Positions 45,424 to 54,226 of a stretch of 64,000 bases of DNA are shown in pieces. The first letter of the stretch is position 1, and every line of letters begins with the position of its first letter. Under the pieces are notes generated by a model. It saw only the letters and a program-made list of their open reading frames with translations, searched no databases and had not been told where the DNA came from. Origin of the DNA: Bacteroidales bacterium (GTDB taxonomy: Bacteria > Bacteroidota > Bacteroidia > Bacteroidales > UBA932); contig JAFRXI010000071.1 of NCBI GenBank assembly GCA_017437755.1, positions 62,001 through 126,000 of the forward strand, read 5' to 3'. Both the position numbers and the translations under genes were made by a program.

Positions 45424-46200
45424 ATGGCATCCGACAACAAGCGAAAGATTCTCTCAAATATAATAGCGGCAGTGGTGGTTCTGCTGCTGCTCATCATAGG
45501 TGCAAGGATACTCCTTTCCGTCATCACCAGGCACAACCGGACGGTGACCGTGCCCGATTTCACCAACATGGACCTCAGGACCGCCTCGGCGGCGGCTTCC
45601 GAAGCCGACGTAAAAGTGAAGGTGATTGACTCGGTGTTCCTCCGCAGGCTCGACGCAGGAGTTGTCTACCGCCAGTCGCCAAAGGCCGGAAGCCGGGTGA
45701 AGAAAGGCAGGAGCATATTCATAACAATCAATTCCGTTGTGCCCAGGAAGACCCTCATGCCCAACCTGGTGGGGTATTCCCTTATGGAGGCGAAAGCCGA
45801 GATATCCAACCACGGACTGCTGCTGGGACGGCTCAACTACGTTCCCGACCTCGCCACCAACAATGTCCTTGACCAGAAATACCGCGGAAGGTCGGTACCG
45901 GCCGGATCGCAGATAATAAGCGGTTCGGAAATCGACCTCACCCTGGGCCTCAGCCCCGACGACAACCGCACCGCAGTGCCTTATGTGGTGGGAATGAAGT
46001 ACATAAGCGCCATGGATGCGCTCCACAACAATTACCTGAATTCCGGGAAGGCCACCTTCGACAAGGGGATAAAGTCCTATGCCGACACCGTGGATGCAAT
46101 AGTATACAGGCAGGAATTCGCCAAGGGCACACCAAAGGCCATGGGATCCCCCGTCGCCCTCTGGCTCACCCTTGACGAGAGCAAAATCCCCGCAAAATGA
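45424..46200 (+). CDS. PASTA-domain membrane protein
   Basis: This 258-residue protein has one membrane helix (ILSNIIAAVVVLLLLIIGARI) and then three PASTA domains outside the cytoplasm: VTVPDFTNMDLRTASAAA, KTLMPNLVGYSLMEAKAEI and TAVPYVVGMKYISAMDAL. PASTA binds peptidoglycan or beta-lactam-like ligands; no kinase or transpeptidase domain is attached. The reading frame is open further upstream, but ATG 45424 is the first sensible start and follows a promoter. It overlaps rluD by four bases, a pairing common in Bacteroidota. Confidence 0.92.
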   Translation: MASDNKRKILSNIIAAVVVLLLLIIGARILLSVITRHNRTVTVPDFTNMDLRTASAAASEADVKVKVIDSVFLRRLDAGVVYRQSPKAGSRVKKGRSIFITINSVVPRKTLMPNLVGYSLMEAKAEISNHGLLLGRLNYVPDLATNNVLDQKYRGRSVPAGSQIISGSEIDLTLGLSPDDNRTAVPYVVGMKYISAMDALHNNYLNSGKATFDKGIKSYADTVDAIVYRQEFAKGTPKAMGSPVALWLTLDESKIPAK

Positions 46201-47237
46201 CGGACGATCTCCTCGAGCTGGAAGACCAGCAGGAGATGTTCGAGCATTTCCGTCTGGTTGCCGACAAGGGCCAGGCGCCCGTCAGGGTGGACAAATACCT
46301 TTCCACCCACGTTGAAGGCACTTCCCGCCACCGTGTCCAGCTTGCCATCAAGCAGGGCTATGTGCTGGTGGACGACTCCCCCGCCAAGGCCAACACCATA
46401 ATCCGCCCGGGAAACGTCATCCGCTTTGTCATGCCGTACCAGAGAAGGGGCGTGGAGATCCTTCCGGAAGACATCCCTCTGGACATAACCTATGAGGACG
46501 ACGACCTCCTGGTGGTGAACAAGGCCGCCGGGATGGTGGTTCATCCCGGACACGGAAACTTCAGCGGCACCCTCATAAACGCCCTGGCGTTCCACCTGGG
46601 CCTGACCCAGGCTCCCGACGCCGACGACGAGAGGATGGGTATCCTGGTCCACAGGATAGACAAGGATACTTCCGGGCTGCTGGTCGTGGCCAAGAACGAC
46701 GGGGCGCAGGCCGACCTGGCAAGGCAGTTTTTCTACCATACCATCGACAGGAAGTACATCGCCGTGGTATGGGGAAACGTAAAGGAGGATTCCGGAACCA
46801 TCGAGGGAATCATCGGCCGCGATCCATCGGACCGCCTGAGATTCAAGGTGACAGACGATCCCGAGAAAGGCAAGCATGCCGTAACCCACTACAGGGTTCT
46901 GGAGCGCTTTGGCTTCATCACGGTAGTGGAATGCATACTGGAAACCGGGCGTACCCACCAGATAAGGGTGCACATGTCCTCGATAGGCCACCCCCTGTTC
47001 AACGACGAGCGCTACGGCGGGTCGGAGATCCGCAAGGGAACCATCTATACCAAATACCGCCAGTTCATAGAAAACTGCTTCAAGGTCTGCCCCAGGCAGG
47101 CCCTCCATGCCAAGACCCTGGGGTTCACCCATCCCCGTACCGGGGAGCGCGTCTTCTTCGACTCCCCCGTCCCTGCGGACATGACCGCCCTGATAGAAAA
47201 ATGGCGGACATATACGTCCGCCATGTCTGAAGGATAG
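46197..47237 (+). CDS. rluD: RluA-family 23S rRNA pseudouridine synthase
   Basis: This 346-residue enzyme isomerises uridines to pseudouridine. An N-terminal S4 domain (VRVDKYLSTHVEGTSRHRVQ) is followed by the synthase, with catalytic Asp155 in HRIDKDTSGLLVVAK, the LVVNKAAGMVVHP stretch and GRTHQIRVHMSSIGHPL. RluD is the best fit for length and S4 presence; other RluA-family specificity is possible. The overlap ATGA with the PASTA gene suggests coupling. Confidence 0.93.
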   Translation: MTDDLLELEDQQEMFEHFRLVADKGQAPVRVDKYLSTHVEGTSRHRVQLAIKQGYVLVDDSPAKANTIIRPGNVIRFVMPYQRRGVEILPEDIPLDITYEDDDLLVVNKAAGMVVHPGHGNFSGTLINALAFHLGLTQAPDADDERMGILVHRIDKDTSGLLVVAKNDGAQADLARQFFYHTIDRKYIAVVWGNVKEDSGTIEGIIGRDPSDRLRFKVTDDPEKGKHAVTHYRVLERFGFITVVECILETGRTHQIRVHMSSIGHPLFNDERYGGSEIRKGTIYTKYRQFIENCFKVCPRQALHAKTLGFTHPRTGERVFFDSPVPADMTALIEKWRTYTSAMSEG

Positions 47238-47240
47238 GGC

Positions 47241-50200
47241 TTACCGCCGTCCGCCTCCCATAGGCATACCCATGGGGCCCCTGGGGCCGCCGGGACGTCC
47301 GCCATACCGTTCCTGCATCTGCCGCCCCGCCTTTCCGAAATTACCGAAACGCCATGTAAGCGAGAGGATTATGTACCTGCCGAGGGTGTTGTTATACACT
47401 TCCTGATGGTAGTTGGAGGCATCGGTCACGCTGATATTCTTGGCCTGGTCAAAGATGTCGTAGGCCTTGAGGGCTATTGTCATGGTGTTCTTGAGCAGGA
47501 GCTTGGATATCTCCGCGTTCAGGACATACTCGGGAGTATAGCGGGACATGTCGGCATAACCGGCGTACCAGTTGTAGTCAAAGTCGGACTTGAACACGAT
47601 TCCGGTGCGGCCTATGGTCCAGTTCACCGTGGTTCCCAGCTGGTTGTTCCAGGTGGTGTTGACGTTGGCGGTGGTGATGGTGTACCAGGGCTTTGACATC
47701 CTGGTCCTGGCGGTTGCCGTAACTTCCAGGTTGTCAATCCTGTAGGTAAACCTTACGCGCTCGGTGAAGGACAGCTGGCGGACCACGTTCGCCGTGAAGA
47801 AGTCATTGCAGACCGTACTCCTGCTGAATTTGGTATTCTCGCTGTCGTCCTTGGACGAGAGGAACTTCTCATAGTCCAGGTCACCCTCGGAATCCAGGTA
47901 CTCATCCATCTTGAAGGTGGAGGATCCCACGTAACTGCCTGAGGAGCTGTAGGATACCCTGTTCATCCAGGAGACGGAGAAGTTGGACTTTGCGATGGGT
48001 GAATTCAGGAACATCCTCAGGTTCACGTTTCCGGACGTCCGGCCATTGACGGGCAGGGAGTAGGCCACCCCGGAAGGATCGTACCAGGAGGCGCTGACGA
48101 TTGGATTCTGTACCAGGGAACCGTCCAGGTTGGCCCTCAGCGAGAAGAAGGTCTTCTTGTTGGTATAGCCGAACTCGCTGCGGAAGCCATGGTCGAAGTA
48201 AGGCTCCAGGGTGGGGTTACCGAAGGAAATGCTCAGCGGGTTGGAATTGTCCTTGACCGCCATCAGCTGCTGGGTTGACGGCTGCGAGGAACGTCCGCGG
48301 TAGAACAGCCTGATATTGGCGTTGTCGTTGAAATCGTGGAAGAGCATGGCCTGGGGGGCCCAGTTGACCACCTTGTTGTCGTAGGTCTTCTCGGTTCCTC
48401 CGTCAACCGTGGTGTTGTGGGTGATGGTGGGATTGACCGAGACACCCAGCTGGGCCCTGGTCTTTCCCTCCTGATAGGCCAGGTTCACCCCGGCGCTGTG
48501 GGCCAGGGAACGGTTCTTTATACTGTTGGAATAAAGTGCATTAGGGGTTTCGCCAACACGGTTGTAGGCATGGTCGTCAAGGGTGAACACCTCGGGCTCG
48601 GGGAGACCGCTGTCGTAGGTGTCCTTGTTGGAGGTGTTGTAGTTCCAGCGGAGGGAGTAATTGCCTTCCAGGTAAAGGTTGCGGCCGAGGGGCTCGGTAT
48701 AAACCAGCCTTCCGGACAGTGATCTGTTCCTGGCGTTCCGGTCATAGCGCTGGTTCACCCGTTCAGTGCGCCCCTCGCCTTCGAAATACGTAGTACCGGA
48801 CTGGTTGAATCCCTCCACGACATTGTTGCTGAAATTCCAGTTCCCCATGAACGACAGGGTCCTTCCGGGGATTCCGAGCCTCTGGCGGAAGAGCATGAAA
48901 CCGTTGGTGGTGACATTCTTGTTACGGCCGTTGGACGATGAGAAGCCCCTGTTGGTCTGTACCCCGTTCCTGCTAGTGGAAAAGTCCGATGTCTCAAGGA
49001 AATTGCCTCCGCCGAAGTTCAGCTGTGGCTGGATGAGGATGGATGTGTTCTCCGAGAACTTGTGGTCCAGCCTCATTCCAAACCGGTGCCCCCAGCTCTT
49101 CTGCTCGTTCAACCCGTCCTCGTCGTAAGTGAGGGTAGTGGACTCGTCCAGATAGGTATCCTTGGTGCTCCTTTCAAGCACCACCTTGTCGGTCTGGTTG
49201 TAGAGATAGTTGGCCGAGAGCTCCATCTTGTCGTCCAGGAGGTCCCATGCGCCGTTGAGTCCGCCCATCCAGGTGGTGGAAATGCCGTTTCCGCTTCCCC
49301 AGCCGCCCTGTCCGCGCCCCATTCCGCGTCCTCCGCCGGAACCTCCCATCATGGAGTTCATCATGCTGCCGGAGAGGTCGTTGAAACCACGGTCGTTGGT
49401 GTTGTTTCCGTTGGCGATGAAACTGATCTGGCTCTTGTCGGTGAACCGGCCAACCATGGTCGCACCCTGGAAACGCCAGTCATTGGGAGCGTCAACCTTG
49501 GACTTTGACGGCAGGTCGTGACCTCCGCCGGCCATCACGTTCCCGAACAATCCGTTCATCATACCCTTCTTCACCGAAAGGTCTATCACGGTCTCGTCAT
49601 TGCCGTCGTCGATGCCGGTAAACTCGGCCTGCTCGGACTTCTTCTTCACCACCTTGACCTTCTCTATTATCTTGGCAGGCAGGTTGTTGGATGCCAGCTG
49701 GGGATCGTCCAGGAAGAAAGTCTTGCCGTCGATGGTGATCTTGGAGATGGTCTCGCCGTTGGATGTGATGCTGCCGTCCTCCCCCACCTCTATGCCGGGA
49801 AGTTTCTTGAGGAGGTCGACCAGCATGTCGTTGTCGGTGGTCTTGAACGACGAAGCGTTGTACTCCACCGTATCCTTCTTTATCACGATCGGGTTGCCCA
49901 CCGCCGACACCGCGGCAGCGTCGAGCACCTGGGTATCGAGTTCCATCTTCAGCTGCCCGAGGTCCTCGGACTTCGTGAGTTCCATCTCCTTGGTAATGGT
50001 CTTGTAACCCATTATCTCGGCCTTGAGGGTATACTTGCCGGCCTTGACCTTCTCAAGCGACGCCTTGCCTTCGCCGTCGGACAGGGTGTACTTGGCGGCC
50101 TTGTCCGCGCCCTCGGGGGTAAGCGACACGGTGGCAAATCCCACAGCATCGCCGCTGGTGGCGTCTACCAGGTGAAGCGTGACGTTTACATTCTGGGAAT

Positions 50201-50261
50201 ATGCTGCTGCACAAAGCCCCAACCAGGCCAGTGTCGCAATAACTATCTTCTTAAAGGTCAT
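47241..50261 (-). CDS. Outer-membrane beta-barrel protein, TonB-receptor-like, with Gly/Met-rich segments
   Basis: This 1006-residue protein has a signal peptide (MTFKKIVIATLAWLGLCAAA, cleavage near YSQ) and a CarboxypepD_reg-like domain (VNVTLHLVDATSGDAVGFAT). A plug follows (LVDLLKKLPGIEVGEDGSIT, ISKITIDGKTFFLDDPQLAS), then a barrel. It is not a SusC, since no SusD follows. A Gly/Met segment (SMMNSMMGGSGGGRGMGRGQ) sits early in the barrel, and the C-terminus is Gly/Pro/Met/Arg-rich (GGPRGPMGMPMGGGRR). Both may bind metal or other molecules. I use the ATG at 50261, as the frame extension to 50330 lacks a signal. It is a single-gene unit, convergent with rluD. Confidence 0.85.
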   Translation of the reverse strand: MTFKKIVIATLAWLGLCAAAYSQNVNVTLHLVDATSGDAVGFATVSLTPEGADKAAKYTLSDGEGKASLEKVKAGKYTLKAEIMGYKTITKEMELTKSEDLGQLKMELDTQVLDAAAVSAVGNPIVIKKDTVEYNASSFKTTDNDMLVDLLKKLPGIEVGEDGSITSNGETISKITIDGKTFFLDDPQLASNNLPAKIIEKVKVVKKKSEQAEFTGIDDGNDETVIDLSVKKGMMNGLFGNVMAGGGHDLPSKSKVDAPNDWRFQGATMVGRFTDKSQISFIANGNNTNDRGFNDLSGSMMNSMMGGSGGGRGMGRGQGGWGSGNGISTTWMGGLNGAWDLLDDKMELSANYLYNQTDKVVLERSTKDTYLDESTTLTYDEDGLNEQKSWGHRFGMRLDHKFSENTSILIQPQLNFGGGNFLETSDFSTSRNGVQTNRGFSSSNGRNKNVTTNGFMLFRQRLGIPGRTLSFMGNWNFSNNVVEGFNQSGTTYFEGEGRTERVNQRYDRNARNRSLSGRLVYTEPLGRNLYLEGNYSLRWNYNTSNKDTYDSGLPEPEVFTLDDHAYNRVGETPNALYSNSIKNRSLAHSAGVNLAYQEGKTRAQLGVSVNPTITHNTTVDGGTEKTYDNKVVNWAPQAMLFHDFNDNANIRLFYRGRSSQPSTQQLMAVKDNSNPLSISFGNPTLEPYFDHGFRSEFGYTNKKTFFSLRANLDGSLVQNPIVSASWYDPSGVAYSLPVNGRTSGNVNLRMFLNSPIAKSNFSVSWMNRVSYSSSGSYVGSSTFKMDEYLDSEGDLDYEKFLSSKDDSENTKFSRSTVCNDFFTANVVRQLSFTERVRFTYRIDNLEVTATARTRMSKPWYTITTANVNTTWNNQLGTTVNWTIGRTGIVFKSDFDYNWYAGYADMSRYTPEYVLNAEISKLLLKNTMTIALKAYDIFDQAKNISVTDASNYHQEVYNNTLGRYIILSLTWRFGNFGKAGRQMQERYGGRPGGPRGPMGMPMGGGRR

Positions 50262-50317
50262 GGAATTATACACTACTAAAAAAACGGCGTAAATATAACA
50301 AAAAAAATGCCCTGTGA

Positions 50318-50339
50318 CATTATTATCCAATTAATAATG
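50318..50339. repeat. AT-rich inverted repeat upstream of the barrel gene
   Basis: CATTATTA (50318-50325) and TAATAATG (50332-50339) flank TCCAAT. It lies 57 bases before the start of the minus-strand barrel gene and after ruvC, where an operator is plausible. No named regulator matches. Confidence 0.4.
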
Positions 50340-50379
50340 ATGCACAAGGCACCCTGATGTTAAAAAAGGGCGGGGAAAA

Positions 50380-50934
50380 TCACTTGATACGGCCCGGATT
50401 CTCGCGTACGAACTTTTCCCAGCTTCCACCCCCGGAAACCCCTGAAAGGGGCGACGTGACCTTGTAGAAGTGGCACATCGCAAGCGCCAGGGCGTCGGTG
50501 GCGTCCAGGAACCGCTCGTCGAGGTCCACTCCAAGGGTCTGGCGGAGCATCATGCTCACCTGCTCCTTGGATGCTGCGCCGTTTCCGGTTATGGCCTCCT
50601 TGGCCGCACGGGGGGCGTATTCAAATATTTCCATATCCCTCCCGGCAGCCGCGATTATAGCTGCTCCCTGGGCCCTCCCGAGCTTGAAGATTACCTGGGC
50701 GTTCCTGCCGTAAAAAGGCGATTCAATGGCCATTACGTCAGGATGATACGATTCGCATACCTGGTCTATGGTCTCATGGATGATACGCAGTTTGCTGTAA
50801 TGCGTCTTCTCTTTCCTGAGGTCCACCACCCCCATGTCCTCGTAATGGGGCTTGCCTCCTGATACACGGATTACCCCGAAGCCAAGTATATTGGTTCCGG
50901 GGTCGATTCCGAGTATGGTGCAATCCTTTACCAT
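50380..50934 (-). CDS. ruvC: Crossover junction endodeoxyribonuclease RuvC
   Basis: This 184-residue resolvase cuts Holliday junctions with RuvAB. Acidic catalytic residues appear in LGIDPGTNILGFG (Asp11), MAIESPFYGRNAQ (Glu), and the C-terminal DATDALALAMCH. A C-terminal tail of about 15 residues goes beyond the usual end. Its start overlaps the serS stop by one base, so it is the last gene of the rplU-rpmA-serS-ruvC set. Confidence 0.97.
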   Translation of the reverse strand: MVKDCTILGIDPGTNILGFGVIRVSGGKPHYEDMGVVDLRKEKTHYSKLRIIHETIDQVCESYHPDVMAIESPFYGRNAQVIFKLGRAQGAAIIAAAGRDMEIFEYAPRAAKEAITGNGAASKEQVSMMLRQTLGVDLDERFLDATDALALAMCHFYKVTSPLSGVSGGGSWEKFVRENPGRIK

Positions 50935-52205
50935 CAGTCTATCCGGTCAAAGCCGGTATAGGGCCTGAGAACCTCGGGAATGACAATGCAGTCATCCTTC
51001 TGGTTGTCTTCCAGCAGGGCGGCGACCACCCTGGGAAGGGCGAGGGAACTTCCGTTGAGGGTATGGCAGAGCTGGATCCTGCCGTTCTCGTCGCGATAAC
51101 GGAGATGGAGCCTGTTGGCCTGGAAACTCTCGAAATTGGAAACCGACGAAATCTCCAGCCAGCGGCCCTGGGCTGCCGACCAAAGCTCGAAGTCGTATGT
51201 GATTGCCGACGTGAAGCTCATGTCGCCGCCGCAGAGGCGGAGTATCCTGTACTTGAGCCCGAGGTCGCGGACCAGACCCTCCACATGTGCGATCATCTCA
51301 TCCAGAGCGGCGTAGCTGTCCTCCGGCCTTTCAACCCTGACGATCTCCACCTTGTCGAACTGATGGAGGCGGTTGAGCCCGCGGACATCCTTGCCGTAGG
51401 AACCGGCCTCGCGGCGGAAGCATGGGGTATAGGCCGTCATCTTCTGGGGAAGTGACTGGAGATCAAGTATTTCGTCACGGAAAATGTTGGTGACGGGGAC
51501 CTCGGCGGTGGGGACCAGATAAAAATCGTCAAGTCCCACGTAGTACATCTGGGCCTCCTTGTCGGGAAGCTGGCCTGTACCGAATCCGGAAGCGGCGTTC
51601 ACCATCACAGGGGGCTCCACCTCGCGGTAACCCGCGGCGGTGTTGCGGTCAAGGAAGAAGTTGATGAGCGCCCTCTGGAGCTTGGCGCCCTTGCCCTTGT
51701 AGACCGGGAATCCGGCTCCGGTGAGCTTTACGCCCAGGTCGAAGTCGATGATGTCGTACTTCTTGGCGAGTTCCCAGTGAGGAAGGGCACCTTCAGGAAG
51801 TGCGGGATCCTCTCCCCCGGTCTTCACCACCAGGTTGTCCTCGGCTCCCTTTCCGGGAGGGACGAGCGGGCAGGGCAGGTTGGGAAGCAGGACCAGCTGG
51901 GCCTGGAGTTCCTTGTTGTTTTCCTCGGCCTGGGCCAGGAGAGCGTTTGAACGGGCCTTGAGCTCAGCCACTTCCTTCTTGGCCTCCTCAGCCTCCTCGC
52001 GGCGGCCTTCCTTCATGAGGGCGCCGATCATGGAAGCCATCTTCTTCTGTTCGCCCAGAAGGGCGTCGGACTCTCTCTGGAGAGCCTTGCGGTTGTCGTC
52101 CAGGGCGATTACCCTGTCAACTATTGCCCGTGCGTCGAAATTCTTTACTGCAAGGCGGCTTACCACCATTTCGGGGTCGTCGCGAAGTACCTTTAATGTA
52201 AGCAT
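50934..52205 (-). CDS. serS: Serine--tRNA ligase
   Basis: This 423-residue class II synthetase has the N-terminal coiled-coil arm (residues 30-105, with KKMASMIGALMKEGRREEAE) that grips tRNA-Ser. The class II core shows YREVEPPVMVNAASGFGTGQ (motif 1 area), TPCFRREAGSYGKDVRGLNR (motif 2) and the closing NGSSLALPRVVAALLEDNQ (motif 3). The length is normal. A long hairpin lies in the spacer before its start. Confidence 0.98.
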   Translation of the reverse strand: MLTLKVLRDDPEMVVSRLAVKNFDARAIVDRVIALDDNRKALQRESDALLGEQKKMASMIGALMKEGRREEAEEAKKEVAELKARSNALLAQAEENNKELQAQLVLLPNLPCPLVPPGKGAEDNLVVKTGGEDPALPEGALPHWELAKKYDIIDFDLGVKLTGAGFPVYKGKGAKLQRALINFFLDRNTAAGYREVEPPVMVNAASGFGTGQLPDKEAQMYYVGLDDFYLVPTAEVPVTNIFRDEILDLQSLPQKMTAYTPCFRREAGSYGKDVRGLNRLHQFDKVEIVRVERPEDSYAALDEMIAHVEGLVRDLGLKYRILRLCGGDMSFTSAITYDFELWSAAQGRWLEISSVSNFESFQANRLHLRYRDENGRIQLCHTLNGSSLALPRVVAALLEDNQKDDCIVIPEVLRPYTGFDRID

Positions 52206-52224
52206 ATCCTTTTATTCAATGACA

Positions 52225-52265
52225 GGAGAGGACATTGCCACAGTTTAATGGTGCAAGTCCTCTCC
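52225..52265 (-). ncRNA. Long stem-loop between rpmA and serS
   Basis: GGAGAGGAC (52225-52233) and its perfect complement (52257-52265) form a nine-base stem, extended inward by TTGC/GCAA with one bulge. The stem lies 20 bases upstream of the serS start (in mRNA sense) and 24 bases after the rpmA stop. No T-tract follows, so it may be a processing site, attenuator or mRNA-stability element rather than a classical terminator. Confidence 0.55.
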
Positions 52266-52288
52266 CAATCCTGACAAAACCTCCGGAC

Positions 52289-52549
52289 CTAGTTCTCGAA
52301 CGGAATTACGGAAACGTAGGATTTGTCTTCTCTTTTCCTGGTAAACTTTACGGTACCGTCTACAAGGGCGTAAAGGGTGTGATCCTTGCCCATACCCACA
52401 TTCCTGTCGGGATTGTGGACGGTGCCCCTCTGGCGGACGATAATGTTTCCGGCCTTTACGACCTCGCCGCCGAACTTCTTCAGACCCAGACGTTTGCTAT
52501 GTGATTCACGTCCGTTCTTGGAACTACTCTGACCTTTTTTGTGTGCCAT
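52289..52549 (-). CDS. rpmA: 50S ribosomal protein L27
   Basis: This 86-residue protein of the large subunit has the hallmark N-terminus [20 protein letters not shown], then [21 protein letters not shown]27's N-terminal tail reaches the peptidyl-transferase centre. No firmicute-style cleavable extension is present. It follows rplU by 18 bases. Confidence 0.99.
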   Translation of the reverse strand: MAHKKGQSSSKNGRESHSKRLGLKKFGGEVVKAGNIIVRQRGTVHNPDRNVGMGKDHTLYALVDGTVKFTRKREDKSYVSVIPFEN

Positions 52550-52567
52550 AATGAATCCTCCTGAAAA

Positions 52568-52879
52568 TTAAGCGATAGCGTCGATGTGGATCTTGGTAAG
52601 CTTCTGACGGTGTCCGTTCAGAGTCTGGAAGCCCTTGCGACGTATTTTCTTGAAAACGAGCACCTTCTTTGCCTTGGCATCGTCGTCCACGACGGTTGCC
52701 TTGACAACTGCGCCCTCGATGTAGGGGGATCCGACGGTCACGGCACCTTCATTATCGAGGAGCAGGACCTTGTCGAATGAAACAGCCTCTCCGTTCTTCG
52801 CCTTGAGGCGGTTCACGAAGATCTCCATGCCAGCTTCCACTTTAAACTGCTGGCTTGCAATGTCTACGATTGCGTACAT
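52568..52879 (-). CDS. rplU: 50S ribosomal protein L21
   Basis: This 103-residue protein opens MYAIVDIASQQFKVEAGMEI and ends with the KKIRRKGFQTLNGHRQKLTK signature. It is the first gene of the operon rplU-rpmA-serS-ruvC, with a canonical promoter at 52974-53004 and a structured leader. Confidence 0.99.
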   Translation of the reverse strand: MYAIVDIASQQFKVEAGMEIFVNRLKAKNGEAVSFDKVLLLDNEGAVTVGSPYIEGAVVKATVVDDDAKAKKVLVFKKIRRKGFQTLNGHRQKLTKIHIDAIA

Positions 52880-52884
52880 AAATA

Positions 52885-52930
52885 AACTTTATTCTAAAGT
52901 TCCGGCCGCAAGCGTCCGTCCCCGGGACGG
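52885..52930 (-). promoter_or_regulatory. Structured leader of rplU
   Basis: Two hairpins sit between promoter and start. AACTTTA/TAAAGTT (52885-52901, loop TTC) lies five bases before the start codon, and a GC-rich CCGTC/GACGG stem (52916-52930) lies above it. Ribosomal protein operons often use such leaders for feedback by their own product; that is inference here. Confidence 0.5.
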
Positions 52931-52973
52931 CTCTTAATACCTGGCTTGACGGTCATCTCAAATTTTGGGACTG

Positions 52974-53004
52974 CAAAAATAGTGTTTTTGAATAAAAATG
53001 CAAA
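52974..53004 (-). promoter_or_regulatory. Full -33/-7 promoter of rplU
   Basis: On the minus strand TTTG (53004-53001) and TATTTTTG (52981-52974) are 19 bases apart, the ideal spacing. Confidence 0.83.
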
Positions 53005-53020
53005 ATATTGCCGACGTTTT

Positions 53021-53051
53021 TTTGGCGCTCCCGAAAGATTTGTTAATTTTG
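53021..53051 (+). promoter_or_regulatory. Full -33/-7 promoter of the AAA ATPase-sirtuin operon
   Basis: TTTG (53021-53024) and TAATTTTG (53044-53051) are 19 bases apart. The ATG follows at 53078. It is back to back with the rplU promoter. Confidence 0.82.
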
Positions 53052-53077
53052 GGAAACTGTTTTGTTACAAAAACATC

Positions 53078-54226
53078 ATGGATTCTCCTTTCATCTATGA
53101 TAAATACGTGACCGGCAAGAACTTCATAGGCCGGAAGGGCGACTGCGCCATCCTATCCAACATGCTTGTCCAGGGCGAGAACATCTGTATCTACGAGCCC
53201 CCCAGGAGCGGGAAGACATCGCTTGTCCAGCAGACCCTCTTCAACATGCGTATGTCTGGGAAGCAGTTCCTGGCCGGGGAGTTCTCCGCGCTCAGCATCC
53301 GGACTGCCGAGGCGTTCGTCTGCGCCCTGGGATCCACCGTGGTGAGGATGCTGGCCGCCACGCCGTCGGAATACGGCGAGATCATTGGGAGGTACCTCGG
53401 AGGCACCCATTTCGTGTTCGATCCGGGGAATTTCTCGGACCATGACGAGGTGGTATCGATGAACTGGGACCTGGAGCCCTCCGACATCGAGGCCATGCTC
53501 CGGCTCCCCTACCGCCTGGCCAGGGACCGCAGGACCAGGATGATACTGATTATCGACGAGTTCCAGGACATTCTCCTCGCCGACGGGGGCGATGACCTGC
53601 TCCGCGAGATGGACCGGATAGTGAAGGACGAGTCCCCGGGCAGCGGTTTCTCATACATCTTCTCCGGCTCCATGGTCAATGCCATGAAGGACATCTTCGA
53701 GGTGAAGGGCCGCTTCTACCGTCACGTGGAAAGGGTTACCCTCCAGAAGGTGGACGAGCGGGAAATCGCCGACCACGTGATAAAGGGTTTCCTGTCCAGC
53801 GGGAAGGTGATGGAGAGGAACCTCCTCCTGGGAGCCTGCCGGCTGCTCAGGAACAATCTCTGGTACATTAACCATTTTGTTGCAATATGTGACTCAAAAT
53901 CAAAGGGTTACATAATGGAGCCCGTACTGGTTGAGGCATTGTCGTCAATCATCTCGCTCCACGAATGGAGGTTCCGCGACATGATGAACGGACTTACCAC
54001 CCACCAGGTCAACCTGCTGAGGGCCATCGTTGACGGCTGCACCAAGTTCAGCGGCTCGGAAGTGGTGAGGAAATACTCCCTCAATTCGTCGGCCAACGTC
54101 AAGAGGGTCAAGGACGCGCTCATGAAAAAGGAGATAGTCACGTTCACCAGGGAGGATGAGCCGGTGATCCTGGACCCCCTGTTCGAGTATTGGGTAAAGA
54201 AGCATTACTTTGGAATAAAAGACTGA
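53078..54226 (+). CDS. AAA/archaeal-type ATPase
   Basis: This 382-residue cytosolic ATPase has Walker A EPPRSGKTSL (near residue 46) and Walker B MILIIDEFQDI. The N-terminus MDSPFIYDKYVTGKNFIGRK is the usual opening of the family in Bacteroidota. The C-terminal third has winged-helix-like sequence (MNGLTTHQVNLLRAIVDGCT, KRVKDALMKKEIVTFTREDE). Its cellular role is not known. An upstream frame extension to 52946 runs through the promoter and is rejected. The stop shares one base with the next start (TGATG), so it is coupled to the sirtuin. Confidence 0.87.
   Translation: MDSPFIYDKYVTGKNFIGRKGDCAILSNMLVQGENICIYEPPRSGKTSLVQQTLFNMRMSGKQFLAGEFSALSIRTAEAFVCALGSTVVRMLAATPSEYGEIIGRYLGGTHFVFDPGNFSDHDEVVSMNWDLEPSDIEAMLRLPYRLARDRRTRMILIIDEFQDILLADGGDDLLREMDRIVKDESPGSGFSYIFSGSMVNAMKDIFEVKGRFYRHVERVTLQKVDEREIADHVIKGFLSSGKVMERNLLLGACRLLRNNLWYINHFVAICDSKSKGYIMEPVLVEALSSIISLHEWRFRDMMNGLTTHQVNLLRAIVDGCTKFSGSEVVRKYSLNSSANVKRVKDALMKKEIVTFTREDEPVILDPLFEYWVKKHYFGIKD

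Noticed and set aside
46077-47132. A 351-codon antisense frame inside rluD
   Set aside because: It runs against a well-supported rluD frame and shows no family features.
49518-50279. A 253-codon plus-strand frame inside the outer-membrane barrel gene
   Set aside because: Shadow of the barrel and plug coding region; no signal or motif.
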